The translations under genes were made by a program, and so were the position numbers. A DNA stretch of 45,475 nt from JBNRMW01 sp050309795 (GTDB taxonomy: Bacteria; Bacillota_I; Bacilli_A; Erysipelotrichales; Erysipelotrichaceae). Positions 7,675-17,210 of this stretch are shown piece by piece (positions within the stretch are counted from its first letter, which is position 1; the number at the start of each line of letters is the position of its first letter). The stretch spans positions 1-45,475 of the forward strand of contig JBNRMW010000020.1 in the NCBI GenBank assembly GCA_050309795.1, read 5' to 3'. The notes under the pieces were generated by a model, which did no database searches, had not been told where the DNA came from, and saw nothing but the letters and a program-made list of their open reading frames with translations.

Positions 7675-8322
7675 TCATTCATGATTTTGATGCTTTGCAC
7701 TCTCTAAAACTTCTAGGAACTCTTTAAGTTCAAGGTTAGCTCGGAATAGAGGAGATCCTGGTTCCAATACGATGCCGTTTTTTAGCGGTCCTAAATCAAG
7801 TGGAACAAATCCTAAATCGGAAGTGATTTATCCGACTATTTCTTTATCCTTTGGATTATCGGAAGCCATCGCAATGACTTTAGGTTGATTTGAAAAGCTT
7901 TCGTATTCTAAATCGTGGTATCCCATGTGATTAAAGGCTTTCACTAAATGTTTACTATTTAATACCTTAGCGACTAATTCCGTTGAAGAGAGATTGGGTT
8001 CACTTGGAATCCGTTTTTCACCATCTACTTCCCACCAATAATTCATAGCGTCGATAATGATTTTATTTCCGATGTTTTCAGTGGGGATAGTTTTCATTTT
8101 GCTTAGTGGGAGAGCTAAAACAATGATGTCTGCTTCATTCACAACTTCGGTATTTGTTCTAGGTTGTGCATTGGGGACTAAAATTTCAATGATGAGGGCA
8201 ATCTTTTCTGCTTCTTGTGATCCAGCTATGAGGACTGGATATCCAGCCTCAACCGCCAGTCGTCCAAGTGATGTTCCGAGTTTTCCTGCTCCTAAAACTC
8301 CGATAATGGGTTTAGGATTCAT
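7675..8322 (-). pseudogene. NADPH-dependent F420-reductase-like protein, interrupted by TAA
   Basis: Reading leftward from ATG 8322 the protein starts MNPKPIIGVLGAGKLGTSLG, a Rossmann dinucleotide-binding motif. It continues with DIIVLALP, KIIIDAMNYWWEVDGE and LVKAFNHMGYHDLE, as in the Npd/F420-dependent NADP reductase-like family. The frame hits TAA at 7828-7830 after NPKDKEIVG. It then continues in frame with SDLGFVPLDLGPL and LEPGSPLF to a TGA at 7675-7677, the normal family ending. The full-length protein would be 215 residues. The start is chosen at 8322 rather than a more upstream ATG because this is where the Rossmann fold begins. It overlaps the LLM gene end by 11 bases. The loss removes about 50 C-terminal residues that form part of the substrate side. 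Confidence 0.82.
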
Positions 8323-9346
8323 GGAGTAACTCCTTAACACGTGGAATAACAACTTCTCGGTAGAGACGAATCGTTTGATAGCGATCGGCTTGTAATTGAC
8401 CGCCCATTCCATAGATGAGGTCAAAACGACCAATGCCCATTTCTTTGATTACTTTGGCGATTTTTTGAGCAACTTTCTCTGGGTTGCCGACAAAATAAGC
8501 CCCAAAGTCTACTTTATATTTAAAACGGTCTTTGGTCATGGTCGGCCAGCCGCGTTCCTTACCTAGAATCGCATGCGCTTTGCTATAATATTCCCAAGCA
8601 ATATTGAAAGCTTCTTCATCGGTATTGGCAATAACTCCATGGGAATGAATGCCGACTGGGTGATTTGGTTGTCCAAATTGTTTTGTGGCACGTTGATATA
8701 AATTTATATATGGATTAAAACGTTTATGCTCTCCACCAATAATCGCAATCATCACGGGAAAATCATATTTTGCTGCTCGAACAATTGATTCTGGTGATCC
8801 ACCAACACCGACATGTACATCGAGTCTCTTGGTTAATTTTGGATATGCTTGGATATTATCTAGAGATTGAGTAAACGTTCCTTCCCATGTTATTGGCTCA
8901 TTTTTTAAGAGTTCGGACAACATTTCTAACTTTTCTTCAAATAGTTCGTTATAATCTTGAAGATCATACCCAAATAGCGGAAAAGATTCTGTAAATGATC
9001 CTCTGCCAACCATGATTTGAGCGCGCCCATTACTGAGAGCATCTAAGGTCGCAAAACGTTCATATACGCGAACAGGATCATCAGAGCTTAAAACCGTGAC
9101 ACCGGTTTCTAAAATAATCTGGTTCGTAACCTGGGACAGGGCGGCTAATACGGTATCGGGAGCAGATATGGAATATTCTTAGCGATGGTGTTCACCCAAT
9201 GCCACGACGTCGATTCCAAGTTGGTCTGCTAATTTTACTTCTTCAATTATATTGCGTAATGACTGTTCATAACTGAGTAATTCTTTTGTCTTATCGTCGT
9301 ACGCTAAATCACCGAAGGTGTCAATTCCAAACTGAATTTTTGTCAT
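8312..9346 (-). pseudogene. Luciferase-like (LLM) flavin-dependent oxidoreductase, interrupted by TAA
   Basis: Reading leftward from ATG 9346 (GAGGT upstream), the frame encodes MTKIQFGIDTFGDLAYDD and reaches LGIDVVALGEHHR. A TAA follows at 9179-9181. The same frame then resumes with EYSISAPDTVLAALS and runs to 8312. Later family landmarks are SNGRAQIMVGRGSF, VGVGGSPES and FGAYFVGNPEKVAQKI. With the stop read as sense, the product is 344 residues, normal for bacterial luciferase-like monooxygenases that use reduced flavin. The stop falls straight after the GEHH motif near the flavin site, so the N-terminal piece is only about 55 residues. A restart at ATG 9013 would lack the first barrel strands. 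It sits in an operon with the reductase pseudogene, consistent with joint loss of one pathway. Confidence 0.83.
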
Positions 9347-9516
9347 AGTTCATACCTCTTTTCCAACTTATTTAGTATAAATAGTCTGTTGCTTGTTCTC
9401 AAACTATGTGTCCAGTGCCATATTTCAAAATCCTAGCTTGCTTAGGTTCATATGAATTGAACTTTCATTAAAGGACACCTAAAATTAGTATTGAAAGGAA
9501 CGATAGATAACAATTA

Positions 9517-10503
9517 ATGAGATATATATTAAATCCGAGAACAAATCCGTATATGAATTTAGCACTAGATGAATATGCGATGAAACATATTAAGGTGGAA
9601 GAGGATTTTTTCTTTCTTTGGCAAAATGAACCTTCCGTTATTATCGGCAAAAATCAAAACGCTGCCGAAGAAGTGAATCAAGCCTTTATTGATGAGCGAA
9701 AAATTCACGTCGCACGACGAGTGTCGGGTGGTGGGGCGGTTTATCATGATTTTGGTAACCTAAACTTTACCTTTATTATAGGTGTGGACGATCCAGGTAA
9801 AGTGAATTATAAAAAATACGTTCAACCAATTGTCGATGCTTTGAAAGTGATGGGGGTTGAAGCTGAAGCTTCTGGTCGAAACGATATCTTAATTAACGGT
9901 CTCAAAATATCGGGGAATGCCCAACGCATGGCCAATGGCAAACTCATGCATCATGGGACCTTAATATTTGATGTGAATCTTGAAGACATGGTGGCAGCAT
10001 TAAATGTAGATCCCGATAAAATTATTTCCAAAGGGGTTAAATCTGTACGTAGTCGAGTCACCACGATTAAAGAGCATTTACCTAAAGGGACCACTTTAAA
10101 GGATTTCCAAGAAGAATTGCACTATTTCTTATCAAATCGGAATCAAGATGCGGAGATTAAACTCAGCGCACAAGATTTAGCAAATATCGAACACGAAGCA
10201 AAGACGCGGTTTTCAACATGGGAATGGAATTATGGTTATTCCCCAGAGTTTAACCTGAAAAATTCCAAACGTTTTAGCGGCGGTCGAATCGAAGTGTTGA
10301 TGGATGTAGGCGAAGGATTTATTAAATCAATTCGGTTCTTGGGGGACTATTTAGGTCTGCAAGATGTTTCTGTTATTGAACAGCAACTTGTAAATGTACG
10401 CTATAAAAAAGAAGAGGTTTTGGAGGTCTTAAATCGATTTGAAATCCCGCTGTTTTTTGGCAGCATCACGGCGGAAGAAATTATTGACGTGATGTTTTAT
10501 TAA
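9517..10503 (+). CDS. lplA: Lipoate-protein ligase A
   Basis: This cytosolic enzyme activates lipoate with ATP and attaches it to lysines of lipoyl domains such as those of the E2 encoded just downstream. The 328-residue protein has the BPL/LplA catalytic core with RRVSGGGAVYHD at 67-78, the adenylate-contacting lysine in GLKISGNAQ (K130), and HGTLIFDVNL near 146-155. An LplA-type C-terminal accessory domain covers about 245-328. The ribosome-binding site is weak and distant (GAAAGGA about 16 bases upstream of the ATG); I see no better in-frame start. Placement directly before pdhABCD suggests dedicated lipoylation of pyruvate dehydrogenase from scavenged lipoate. Confidence 0.93.
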   Translation: MRYILNPRTNPYMNLALDEYAMKHIKVEEDFFFLWQNEPSVIIGKNQNAAEEVNQAFIDERKIHVARRVSGGGAVYHDFGNLNFTFIIGVDDPGKVNYKKYVQPIVDALKVMGVEAEASGRNDILINGLKISGNAQRMANGKLMHHGTLIFDVNLEDMVAALNVDPDKIISKGVKSVRSRVTTIKEHLPKGTTLKDFQEELHYFLSNRNQDAEIKLSAQDLANIEHEAKTRFSTWEWNYGYSPEFNLKNSKRFSGGRIEVLMDVGEGFIKSIRFLGDYLGLQDVSVIEQQLVNVRYKKEEVLEVLNRFEIPLFFGSITAEEIIDVMFY

Positions 10504-10528
10504 CAACACAAGGCCAAGAGTGTATTAA

Positions 10529-10557
10529 TTGTTAGTAAGTATAGACATTGGTACAAT
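10529..10557 (+). promoter_or_regulatory. Predicted sigma-A promoter of the pdh operon
   Basis: TTGTTA (10529-10534) and TACAAT (10552-10557) are separated by exactly 17 bases, about 45 bases upstream of the pdhA start codon. pdhABCD can therefore be transcribed independently of lplA. Confidence 0.6.
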
Positions 10558-10601
10558 ATAGATATAAGGTAAAACTTTGTATAGGAAAGGAATGAGAAAA
10601 T

Positions 10602-11717
10602 ATGACAACAGATAAAGTATACAATCCGTTAGATTTTGAGCAACAACTCAATGATATAGACGCGATGTTTCCGTTTTTTCAAGTGATGGATGAAACAGGT
10701 AAAATCGTAAATGAAGAGCTGGTTCCAGACTTAACCGACGAGCAATTAATTGAATTGTTCTCGGATATGTTATGGTCTCGAGCACTGAATGATCGTTCAA
10801 CCATTTTAGCAAGACAAGGGCGCTTGGGCTTTTTTGCGCCAACCGCCGGACAAGAGGCGAGCCAATTAGCAAGCTATTTTGCTTTTGATAAAGAGGATGT
10901 GCTCTTACCGGGCTATCGTGATATTCCTCAATTAATTAAACATGGCTTACCCGTCCATAAAGCCTTTTTATGGAGTCGTGGCCATATCGAAGGAAACAAA
11001 TATCCAGAAGATTTGAAAGCAGTTCCACCACAAATTATTATTGGAGCGCAGTATATCCAAGCCGCAGGTGTCGGTTTAGGTCTTAAAAAGCGTGGTAAAA
11101 ACAACGTCGCCTTCACATATACAGGGGATGGTGGTTCATCTCAAGGTGATTTCTATGAAGGAATCAACTTTGCTGGAGCCTTTAAAGCCAATGTTGTCTT
11201 TTACATCCAAAACAACGGATATGCAATATCAACCCCACGGGAAAAACAAACCCTAGCAACCACTCTCGCCCAAAAAGCGGTGGCAGCAGGTGTGCCTGGT
11301 ATTCAAGTGGATGGTATGGATGCCTTAGCCGTTTATGCGGTAAGTAAAGCTGCCCGTGAATGGGCATTGGCCGGTAAGGGTCCCGTCGTTATTGAGACCA
11401 TTACCTCTCGTTTCCAACCACATTCATTATCTGGAGATGATCCAAAGCGCTATCGTGATCAAGCTAGTTTTGAAGAATGGGATAAAAAAGATCCGCTTAT
11501 TCGGTTCCGGAACTATTTGACAGAAAAAGGTCTATGGGATGAAGAAAAAGAAGTAGCACTAATGGAAAAAATAGATGCCCAACTTCAAGAAGCCGTTACC
11601 GAAGCTGATCAAGTTCCAAAACAAAAAATTTCTGAATTCTTAGAAGTGATGTTTGAACATCCAACCAATGTCATTTCTGAACAAATCAAATACTTTAAAG
11701 CAAAGGAGGAACAATAA
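10602..11717 (+). CDS. pdhA: Pyruvate dehydrogenase E1 component, alpha subunit
   Basis: E1 alpha binds thiamine diphosphate and, with E1 beta, decarboxylates pyruvate and passes the acetyl group to the E2 lipoyl arm. At 371 residues it is standard for Gram-positive PdhA. The ThDP motif begins GDGGSSQGD at 175-183 and ends at the NN pair at 204-205. FAPTAGQEA at 78-86 and PGYRD near 103-107 are further family landmarks, and SRFQPHSLSGDD is the phosphorylation-loop equivalent that contacts ThDP. AAAGGA lies about 10 bases before the ATG. Its TAA shares one base with the pdhB start (TAATG), indicating coupled translation of the two E1 subunits. Confidence 0.96.
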   Translation: MTTDKVYNPLDFEQQLNDIDAMFPFFQVMDETGKIVNEELVPDLTDEQLIELFSDMLWSRALNDRSTILARQGRLGFFAPTAGQEASQLASYFAFDKEDVLLPGYRDIPQLIKHGLPVHKAFLWSRGHIEGNKYPEDLKAVPPQIIIGAQYIQAAGVGLGLKKRGKNNVAFTYTGDGGSSQGDFYEGINFAGAFKANVVFYIQNNGYAISTPREKQTLATTLAQKAVAAGVPGIQVDGMDALAVYAVSKAAREWALAGKGPVVIETITSRFQPHSLSGDDPKRYRDQASFEEWDKKDPLIRFRNYLTEKGLWDEEKEVALMEKIDAQLQEAVTEADQVPKQKISEFLEVMFEHPTNVISEQIKYFKAKEEQ

Positions 11718-12697
11718 TGGCTAACTTAACGATGATTCAAGCCATCACCCAAGCCCTAGACATGGCTCTAGAACGTGACGAAAACACCTTAATTTTCGGT
11801 GAAGACGTCGGAATTAACGGTGGGGTCTTTAGAGCAACGGATGGCCTCCAAGCAAAATACGGAGAAGATCGTGTGTTCGATACACCTTTAGCAGAGTCAG
11901 GTATTGGTGGTTTAGCCATTGGTTTAGCCCTGGAAGACTATCGTCCAATTCCAGAGATTCAATTCTTTGGTTTTGTGTTTGAGGCCATGGATTCCATTGT
12001 TGTCCAAATGGCTCGGATGCGTTACCGTCTAGGGGGTACTCGACAAATGCCAATTACCATTCGTTCACCTTTTGGTGGTGGCGTTCACACCCCAGAATTA
12101 CATGCAGATAATTTAGAAAGTCTGATAGCTCATTCCCCGGGAATCCGGGTGGTGATTCCTAGTAATCCATACGATGCCAAAGGCTTATTATTAGCATCGA
12201 TTGAAAGTAATGACCCAGTCGTCTTTTTAGAACACATGAAACTATACCGTTCCTTCAGAGATGAAGTTCCAGAAGAATACTACACGGTCCCATTAGACAA
12301 AGCCCATATTGCTCATGAAGGTCAAGATGTGTCGATTGTCACCTATGGGTATATGGTTCACGAAGCCCTAAAAGCAGCAGAAAGTTTAAAAGAAAACGGC
12401 ATTAGTGCAGAAGTTATTGATTTACGTACGGTGTCACCGATTGATATTGAAACAATCGTGAGCTCTGTTGAAAAAACAGGGCGGCTTGTGGTCGTTCAAG
12501 AAGCTCAACGCCAAGCAGGTGTTGGGGCAACCGTTATGGCAGAAATTGCTGAGCGTGCTATTTTAAATCTCAAAGCACCAATTGGTCGCGTTGCTGCGCC
12601 GGACACGGTGTATCCATTTGGTTTAGCTGAAAATGATTGGTTACCAAATGCTCAAGATATTATCAACAAAGTTCAAGAAGTTATGGACTTTGATTAA
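11717..12697 (+). CDS. pdhB: Pyruvate dehydrogenase E1 component, beta subunit
   Basis: This 326-residue transketolase-like subunit forms the alpha2beta2 E1 with PdhA. Recognisable blocks are FGEDVGINGGVFRAT near 35-49, DTPLAESGIGGLAIG near 55-69, PEIQFFGF, and the C-terminal transketolase domain with VIDLRTVSPID. All are typical of acetoin/pyruvate/branched-chain E1 beta proteins. Pyruvate specificity is inferred from the company of two-lipoyl-domain E2, E3 and lplA. AAAGGAGG immediately precedes the ATG. The next gene starts 9 bases after its stop with its own GGAGG. Confidence 0.95.
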   Translation: MANLTMIQAITQALDMALERDENTLIFGEDVGINGGVFRATDGLQAKYGEDRVFDTPLAESGIGGLAIGLALEDYRPIPEIQFFGFVFEAMDSIVVQMARMRYRLGGTRQMPITIRSPFGGGVHTPELHADNLESLIAHSPGIRVVIPSNPYDAKGLLLASIESNDPVVFLEHMKLYRSFRDEVPEEYYTVPLDKAHIAHEGQDVSIVTYGYMVHEALKAAESLKENGISAEVIDLRTVSPIDIETIVSSVEKTGRLVVVQEAQRQAGVGATVMAEIAERAILNLKAPIGRVAAPDTVYPFGLAENDWLPNAQDIINKVQEVMDFD

Positions 12698-12706
12698 GGA
12701 GGAAAT

Positions 12707-14299
12707 ATGCCATTTTTATTTAAAATGCCCGACCTTGGTGAGGGAATCGTCGAGGGTGAAATCGTTCAATGGTTTGTTAAAGAGGGCGATCAGATTGAAG
12801 CCGATGCTCCTTTACTAGAAGTTCAGAACGACAAAATGTTACAAGAAGTACCATCACCAGTAAGTGGAAAAATAACCAAAATTCTCGTTGAAGCTGGCAA
12901 TATTGCGAATGTAGGCGATATTTTAGTTGAATTCGACGGCGATGGGTCAACCGTCAGTGCCCCAGAAGCTGTTTCTGCGGAACCAGAAGCTGAACCGGTT
13001 GTTGCTTCAACAGCAGAGAGTGCCGGGTTTGTGTTTAAAATGCCTGACCTTGGTGAAGGAATTGTTGAAGGTGAAATCGTTCAATGGTTTGTAAAAGTCG
13101 GTGACCGTGTTGAAGCCGATGCGCCATTGATGGAGGTCCAAAATGACAAAATGCTACAAGAAGTACCATCACCAGTAAGTGGAAAAGTTACCGAAATTTT
13201 AGTTGAAGCTGGAAATATTGCAAATGTTGGCGATACTTTAGTCATCTTTGATGGGGCTCCAGCAGCTGTTTCAACAAAATCTGTAGTTGAATTAACCCCG
13301 GCTGTTGAGGTGCCAGACAGAAAATCGGTCACAGATGCGGTTACGTATCCAGATAATACGGTGGCTGGTCGAATTTTAGCAATGCCTTCGGTTCGCCAAT
13401 TTGCTCGAGAAAATAAAGTAGATTTGACGCAAGTTGCTGCTACTGGAAATCACGGACATGTAACAAAAGCGGACGTAGAACGCTTCTTACAAGGTGAAAC
13501 TCAACCAGTACAACAAGTTCAAGAAGTTGTACCAACCACAGCTACCAGTCCGACGGTTGTTGAAGAAGTAAAAGCAACACCAATCGTTGTGAAAGGGGAA
13601 ACGACGCGCGAAAAGATGACCATTACACGTAAAGCTATCGCTAAGGCTATGGTCACCTCTAAAACTAAAGCGCCTCACGTGACCATCTTTGATGAAGTTG
13701 AAGTCAGTCGATTAATGGAACATCGAGCCCGTTTTAAAGATGTCGCGGCTCAACAAGATATCAAGTTAACATATTTAGCTTATATTGCTAAAGCAGTGGT
13801 AGCTGTAGTTAAAAAGTTCCCGATTTTGAATTCAAGTCTAGATGAAGCAACAGAAGAAATTGTTTACAAACATTTCTATAATATAGGGATTGCGGTTGAT
13901 ACCGAGGCAGGTCTCTACGTACCAAATGTAAAAAATGCAGATTCTAAAGGAATCTTTGCAATCGCAAAAGAAATTGCCGAACTAGCAACCCAAGCTAACG
14001 AAGGTCGCCTCAAAGGACCGGACATGCGCGATGGAACCGTGACGATTTCAAACATCGGCTCGGCTCGAGGGTTATGGTTTACACCAGTTCTTAATTATCC
14101 AGAAGTTGGTATCTTCGGCATTGGTCGTATTGATAAAAAACCAATTGTACTGGAAGACGGAACCCTAGGTATCGGTAATATGCTTGCTCTATCCTTAAGT
14201 TTTGACCATCGTTTAGTTGATGGTATGACTGCCCAACTGGCTGTTAATGAATTAAAACGTTTATTAAGTGATCCAGAATTACTACTAATGGAGGTGTGA
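12707..14299 (+). CDS. pdhC: Dihydrolipoamide acetyltransferase (PDH E2) with two lipoyl domains
   Basis: E2 is the structural core of the complex and transfers acetyl from lipoyl to CoA. The 530-residue protein has lipoyl domain 1 (about 1-77, lipoyl lysine K43 in QNDKML) and lipoyl domain 2 (about 107-182, K148 in the same motif). A peripheral-subunit binding domain for E1/E3 follows (about 223-260, AMPSVRQFARENKVDL). Flexible Ala/Pro/Glu/Gln/Val linkers precede the catalytic CoA acyltransferase domain (about 300-530) with active-site DHRLVDG at 500-506. The two lipoyl domains are nearly identical in protein and include a 31-base identical DNA stretch 315 bases apart, pointing to recent duplication or gene conversion. 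Third gene of the operon. Confidence 0.96.
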   Translation: MPFLFKMPDLGEGIVEGEIVQWFVKEGDQIEADAPLLEVQNDKMLQEVPSPVSGKITKILVEAGNIANVGDILVEFDGDGSTVSAPEAVSAEPEAEPVVASTAESAGFVFKMPDLGEGIVEGEIVQWFVKVGDRVEADAPLMEVQNDKMLQEVPSPVSGKVTEILVEAGNIANVGDTLVIFDGAPAAVSTKSVVELTPAVEVPDRKSVTDAVTYPDNTVAGRILAMPSVRQFARENKVDLTQVAATGNHGHVTKADVERFLQGETQPVQQVQEVVPTTATSPTVVEEVKATPIVVKGETTREKMTITRKAIAKAMVTSKTKAPHVTIFDEVEVSRLMEHRARFKDVAAQQDIKLTYLAYIAKAVVAVVKKFPILNSSLDEATEEIVYKHFYNIGIAVDTEAGLYVPNVKNADSKGIFAIAKEIAELATQANEGRLKGPDMRDGTVTISNIGSARGLWFTPVLNYPEVGIFGIGRIDKKPIVLEDGTLGIGNMLALSLSFDHRLVDGMTAQLAVNELKRLLSDPELLLMEV

Positions 14300-14300
14300 T

Positions 14301-15707
14301 ATGGTTGTCGGAGATTTGTCCCTTGAACTAGATACGGTGGTTATTGGTTCTGGACCAGGTGGTTATGTTGCTGCGATTCGAGCGGCACAAACGGGCCAAA
14401 AAGTAGCGATTATTGAGCGTGAATTTATCGGTGGGGTTTGTTTAAATGTTGGATGTATTCCATCTAAAGCATTAATTAATGCTGGACATCGCTATCAAGA
14501 AGCCAAGAATTCAGCAATATTTGGAGTAAATACCAAAGATGTAACGATTGATTTTGAACAAACACAAAAATGGAAAGATCAACAAGTTGTATCTACCTTA
14601 ACCAAAGGTGTTGAAATGCTATTGAAGAAGAATAAAGTGGAAATCATTCGTGGCGAAGCTTTCTTTAATGGTCCAAATCAATTACGAGTATTAGATGGGG
14701 ACGATGCACAAAGCTATACGTTCAACCACGCGATTGTTGCGACGGGAAGCCGTCCGATTGAAATTCCTGGATTTAAATTTGGTGGTCGGATCCTTGATTC
14801 GACGGGTGCTTTGAATTTATCAGAGGTACCAAAGCGAATGGTTGTTATCGGTGGTGGCTATATAGGAACAGAATTGGCAGGGGTGTATGCAAATTTAGAA
14901 ACCCAATTGACCATTCTTGAAGGTTTGCCATCTATTCTATCTGGATTTGATCGCGATATGGTGAAACTTGTCGAAGATAATTTCAAATCGAAAGGTGTTC
15001 AAATTGTTACATCAGCGATGGCCAAATCAGCCCGCGAAACAGACGACGGGGTGGAAGTGACCTATGAGGTTGATGGTAAAACAGAAACGGTAAGTGCAGA
15101 CTATGTTCTAGTAACCGTTGGTCGTCGACCAAATTCAGATCAACTTTGTTTAGAATTGGCTGGTGTAAAAATGACCGACAGAGGTCTCATTGAAGTTGAC
15201 CAACAAGGTCGAACATCACAAAAACACATTTTCGCCATTGGCGATATTGTTGCTGGTCCACCATTAGCGCATAAAGCGTCTTATGAAGCTAAAATTGCTG
15301 CTGAAGCTATTTCTGGAAAAAACGTCGCTATTGATTATGTTGCTATTCCAGCAGTCTGCTTTACAGATCCTGAATTAGCGAGTGTTGGATTAACAGAGAC
15401 CCAAGCTAAAGAAGCTGGACATGCGGTAAAAGTTTCAAAATTCCCGTTAGGAGCAAATGGTCGTGCCCTTTCTTTAAATCAAACGGAAGGATTCGTCCGT
15501 CTAATTTCTGAAAAGGAAACAGGTTTGCTTCTAGGAGGTCAAGTGGCTGGTGTTGGTGCTTCGGATTTGATTGCGGAGATTACTCTAGCCATCGAAGCCC
15601 GTATGAATCTTGAAGATTTATCTTTAACCATTCATGCCCACCCAACGTTGGCTGAAACGATTATGGATGCGAGTGAACTTTCACTAGGGCTACCTATTCA
15701 CATGTAA
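14301..15707 (+). CDS. pdhD: Dihydrolipoamide dehydrogenase (PDH E3)
   Basis: This is a flavoprotein that reoxidises dihydrolipoamide and reduces NAD+. The 468-residue sequence has the FAD motif VVIGSGPGGYVAA near 13-25 and the redox-active disulfide in GGVCLNVGCIPSK (C47 and C52). The NAD-binding motif VVIGGGYIGTELAG lies near 181-194, the second FAD contact in IFAIGDIVAG, and the C-terminal dimer interface contains the catalytic His-Glu pair in HAHPTLAE. It starts one base after the pdhC stop, with GGAGGTG overlapping the pdhC end. A strong terminator follows, closing the operon. Confidence 0.96.
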   Translation: MVVGDLSLELDTVVIGSGPGGYVAAIRAAQTGQKVAIIEREFIGGVCLNVGCIPSKALINAGHRYQEAKNSAIFGVNTKDVTIDFEQTQKWKDQQVVSTLTKGVEMLLKKNKVEIIRGEAFFNGPNQLRVLDGDDAQSYTFNHAIVATGSRPIEIPGFKFGGRILDSTGALNLSEVPKRMVVIGGGYIGTELAGVYANLETQLTILEGLPSILSGFDRDMVKLVEDNFKSKGVQIVTSAMAKSARETDDGVEVTYEVDGKTETVSADYVLVTVGRRPNSDQLCLELAGVKMTDRGLIEVDQQGRTSQKHIFAIGDIVAGPPLAHKASYEAKIAAEAISGKNVAIDYVAIPAVCFTDPELASVGLTETQAKEAGHAVKVSKFPLGANGRALSLNQTEGFVRLISEKETGLLLGGQVAGVGASDLIAEITLAIEARMNLEDLSLTIHAHPTLAETIMDASELSLGLPIHM

Positions 15708-15727
15708 TTAGATTAAAATTATGGAAT

Positions 15728-15764
15728 AAAAACGGATTCACTTCAAAATGAATCCGTTTTTTTG
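15728..15764 (+). terminator. Intrinsic terminator of the pdh operon
   Basis: Perfect 13-bp stem AAAAACGGATTCA / TGAATCCGTTTTT with an 8-base loop and a run of seven T, 20 bases after the pdhD stop. Confidence 0.93.
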
Positions 15765-15878
15765 AGCAAGATAATCCACAAACTCTTGTGTATTCCATTA
15801 TAAAAAAGAGATCGATTAAACTATCGGAAGTAATCACGTATAATAAATAGGAATAAAAAATAAAGGAGAGCTCAACCA

Positions 15879-16673
15879 ATGCCTTATGTTAATGTGGAAG
15901 GTAATCAAATATATTATGAAATTCATGGTACGGGTCAACCGTTTGTTTTTTTGCATGGTCTAGGAGGGAGTTCGATTGCTATTAAGAATACATATCGTCC
16001 TATTGATCAGATTCAGCTCATTGTCATCGATTTACCAGCTCACGGAAGGAGCCAATGGACAGGCGATCAATATAATTTTAAATTCTTGGCAAAGGTCGTT
16101 GTTAAATTAATGAATGAGATTGGGTATTCAACATTCTTTCTTGGTGGAATTTCGATGGGCGCAGCGGTTAGCTTGCGCATTGCACTGGACTTTCCGCAGA
16201 TGGTTGAAAAATTGGTTTTGATTCGAAGTGCCTGGATTAATAAACCAATGGATGAGCAATTTATTGAGTTATTTGATTTGTGTGCGCTTCATTTAGAAAC
16301 CAAAGATATTACCGGGTTCAAGCAACAAACCCAATACATCAAATTTGCGAAAGATAATCAACGATTTGCGGACATATTTTTGGCGTTCTTTTTGGATCGG
16401 GCTGCTCACCGTTATCCTCAAAAGTTTGCTATTTTACCCAAAGAAAGACCATTCGCAAATTGGTCAGAATTGAAGGATATCACTTGTCCAACACTAGTTA
16501 TTGCTAATCGACAGGATGTGATTCACCCCTTCGAATATAGTGAGCAAATTGCACAGCATCTTTCCAACAGTAAATTTTTTGAAGTCATTAGTAAAGATGT
16601 GGATAGTTCTAAGCACTTACAGCAGTTAAACAATCATCTAAAATCTTTTTTACTTATAATTGAAAAACCATAG
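15879..16673 (+). CDS. Alpha/beta-fold hydrolase
   Basis: A 264-residue cytosolic hydrolase of unknown substrate. The fold signatures are the oxyanion loop FLHGLGGSS near 24-32, the nucleophile elbow GGISMGAA with S92, an acidic candidate in NRQDVIHP near 216, and a C-terminal histidine in SSKHLQQL (H246). This arrangement is shared by many esterases and lactonase-like enzymes such as 3-oxoadipate enol-lactonase-like proteins. The ATG has GGAGAG about 9 bases upstream, and TATAAT at about 15839-15844 could be the -10 of its own promoter. It is a single-gene unit after the pdh terminator. Confidence 0.8.
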   Translation: MPYVNVEGNQIYYEIHGTGQPFVFLHGLGGSSIAIKNTYRPIDQIQLIVIDLPAHGRSQWTGDQYNFKFLAKVVVKLMNEIGYSTFFLGGISMGAAVSLRIALDFPQMVEKLVLIRSAWINKPMDEQFIELFDLCALHLETKDITGFKQQTQYIKFAKDNQRFADIFLAFFLDRAAHRYPQKFAILPKERPFANWSELKDITCPTLVIANRQDVIHPFEYSEQIAQHLSNSKFFEVISKDVDSSKHLQQLNNHLKSFLLIIEKP

Positions 16674-17210
16674 TCATGATAACAGCGTAGTTGAACAGAA
16701 GAGAAAAAACGAATGAAACAGAAAAAAATCGTAAAACTAAAAATAAGATAGAACTAAGCATTTGGATTAAAAATGGTAGAAGTGAAAGCTGCAAATTCCA
16801 AATCATGGGTTATAAATTTGGTTTTAAAGAGAGGTGGTCGAAGTCGGATGGTTAAACAAACAAAGATATTAAATAAACCAGTCCTCGTGAATAAAGGTTA
16901 AATATTCATAAGCACGACTCCTTTCAAATATCATTGCACAGCCATTAACATTTAATCGATTCGTTTATTGAATTTGAAAAAGCTGAATCAACAAAAAATA
17001 TTTACATTAAAATCGTTTAAATACAAGTCGTTTTAAGGTATACTAACCGGGTAAGCCAGTATTAGATGTTTGAATGGATTAAACAATTATTAGAGGTATT
17101 CTCAAAATAAATATGGAATGAATTCATTTCGGATTTGCTATGTAATACAACACAATTATTCAAGTAGATAGGCACTGGGGTTACAAAAGTAAAACTATCC
17201 GGAGGAACAT
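16674..17210. other. 537-base intergenic region with no recognisable gene
   Basis: AT-rich DNA between the hydrolase and degV. Short frames here lack ribosome-binding sites or family motifs, and I see no tRNA-like or terminator-like hairpin. The only clear signal is GGAGG at the right end, which belongs to the degV-family gene. It may hold a promoter (for example GGTATACT near 17036-17043) or eroded coding sequence. Confidence 0.4.

Noticed and set aside
16674..17210. Possible short peptides or an RNA gene in the hydrolase-degV gap
   Set aside because: No ribosome-binding site, conserved fold or terminator could be recognised; short frames are consistent with chance in AT-rich DNA.
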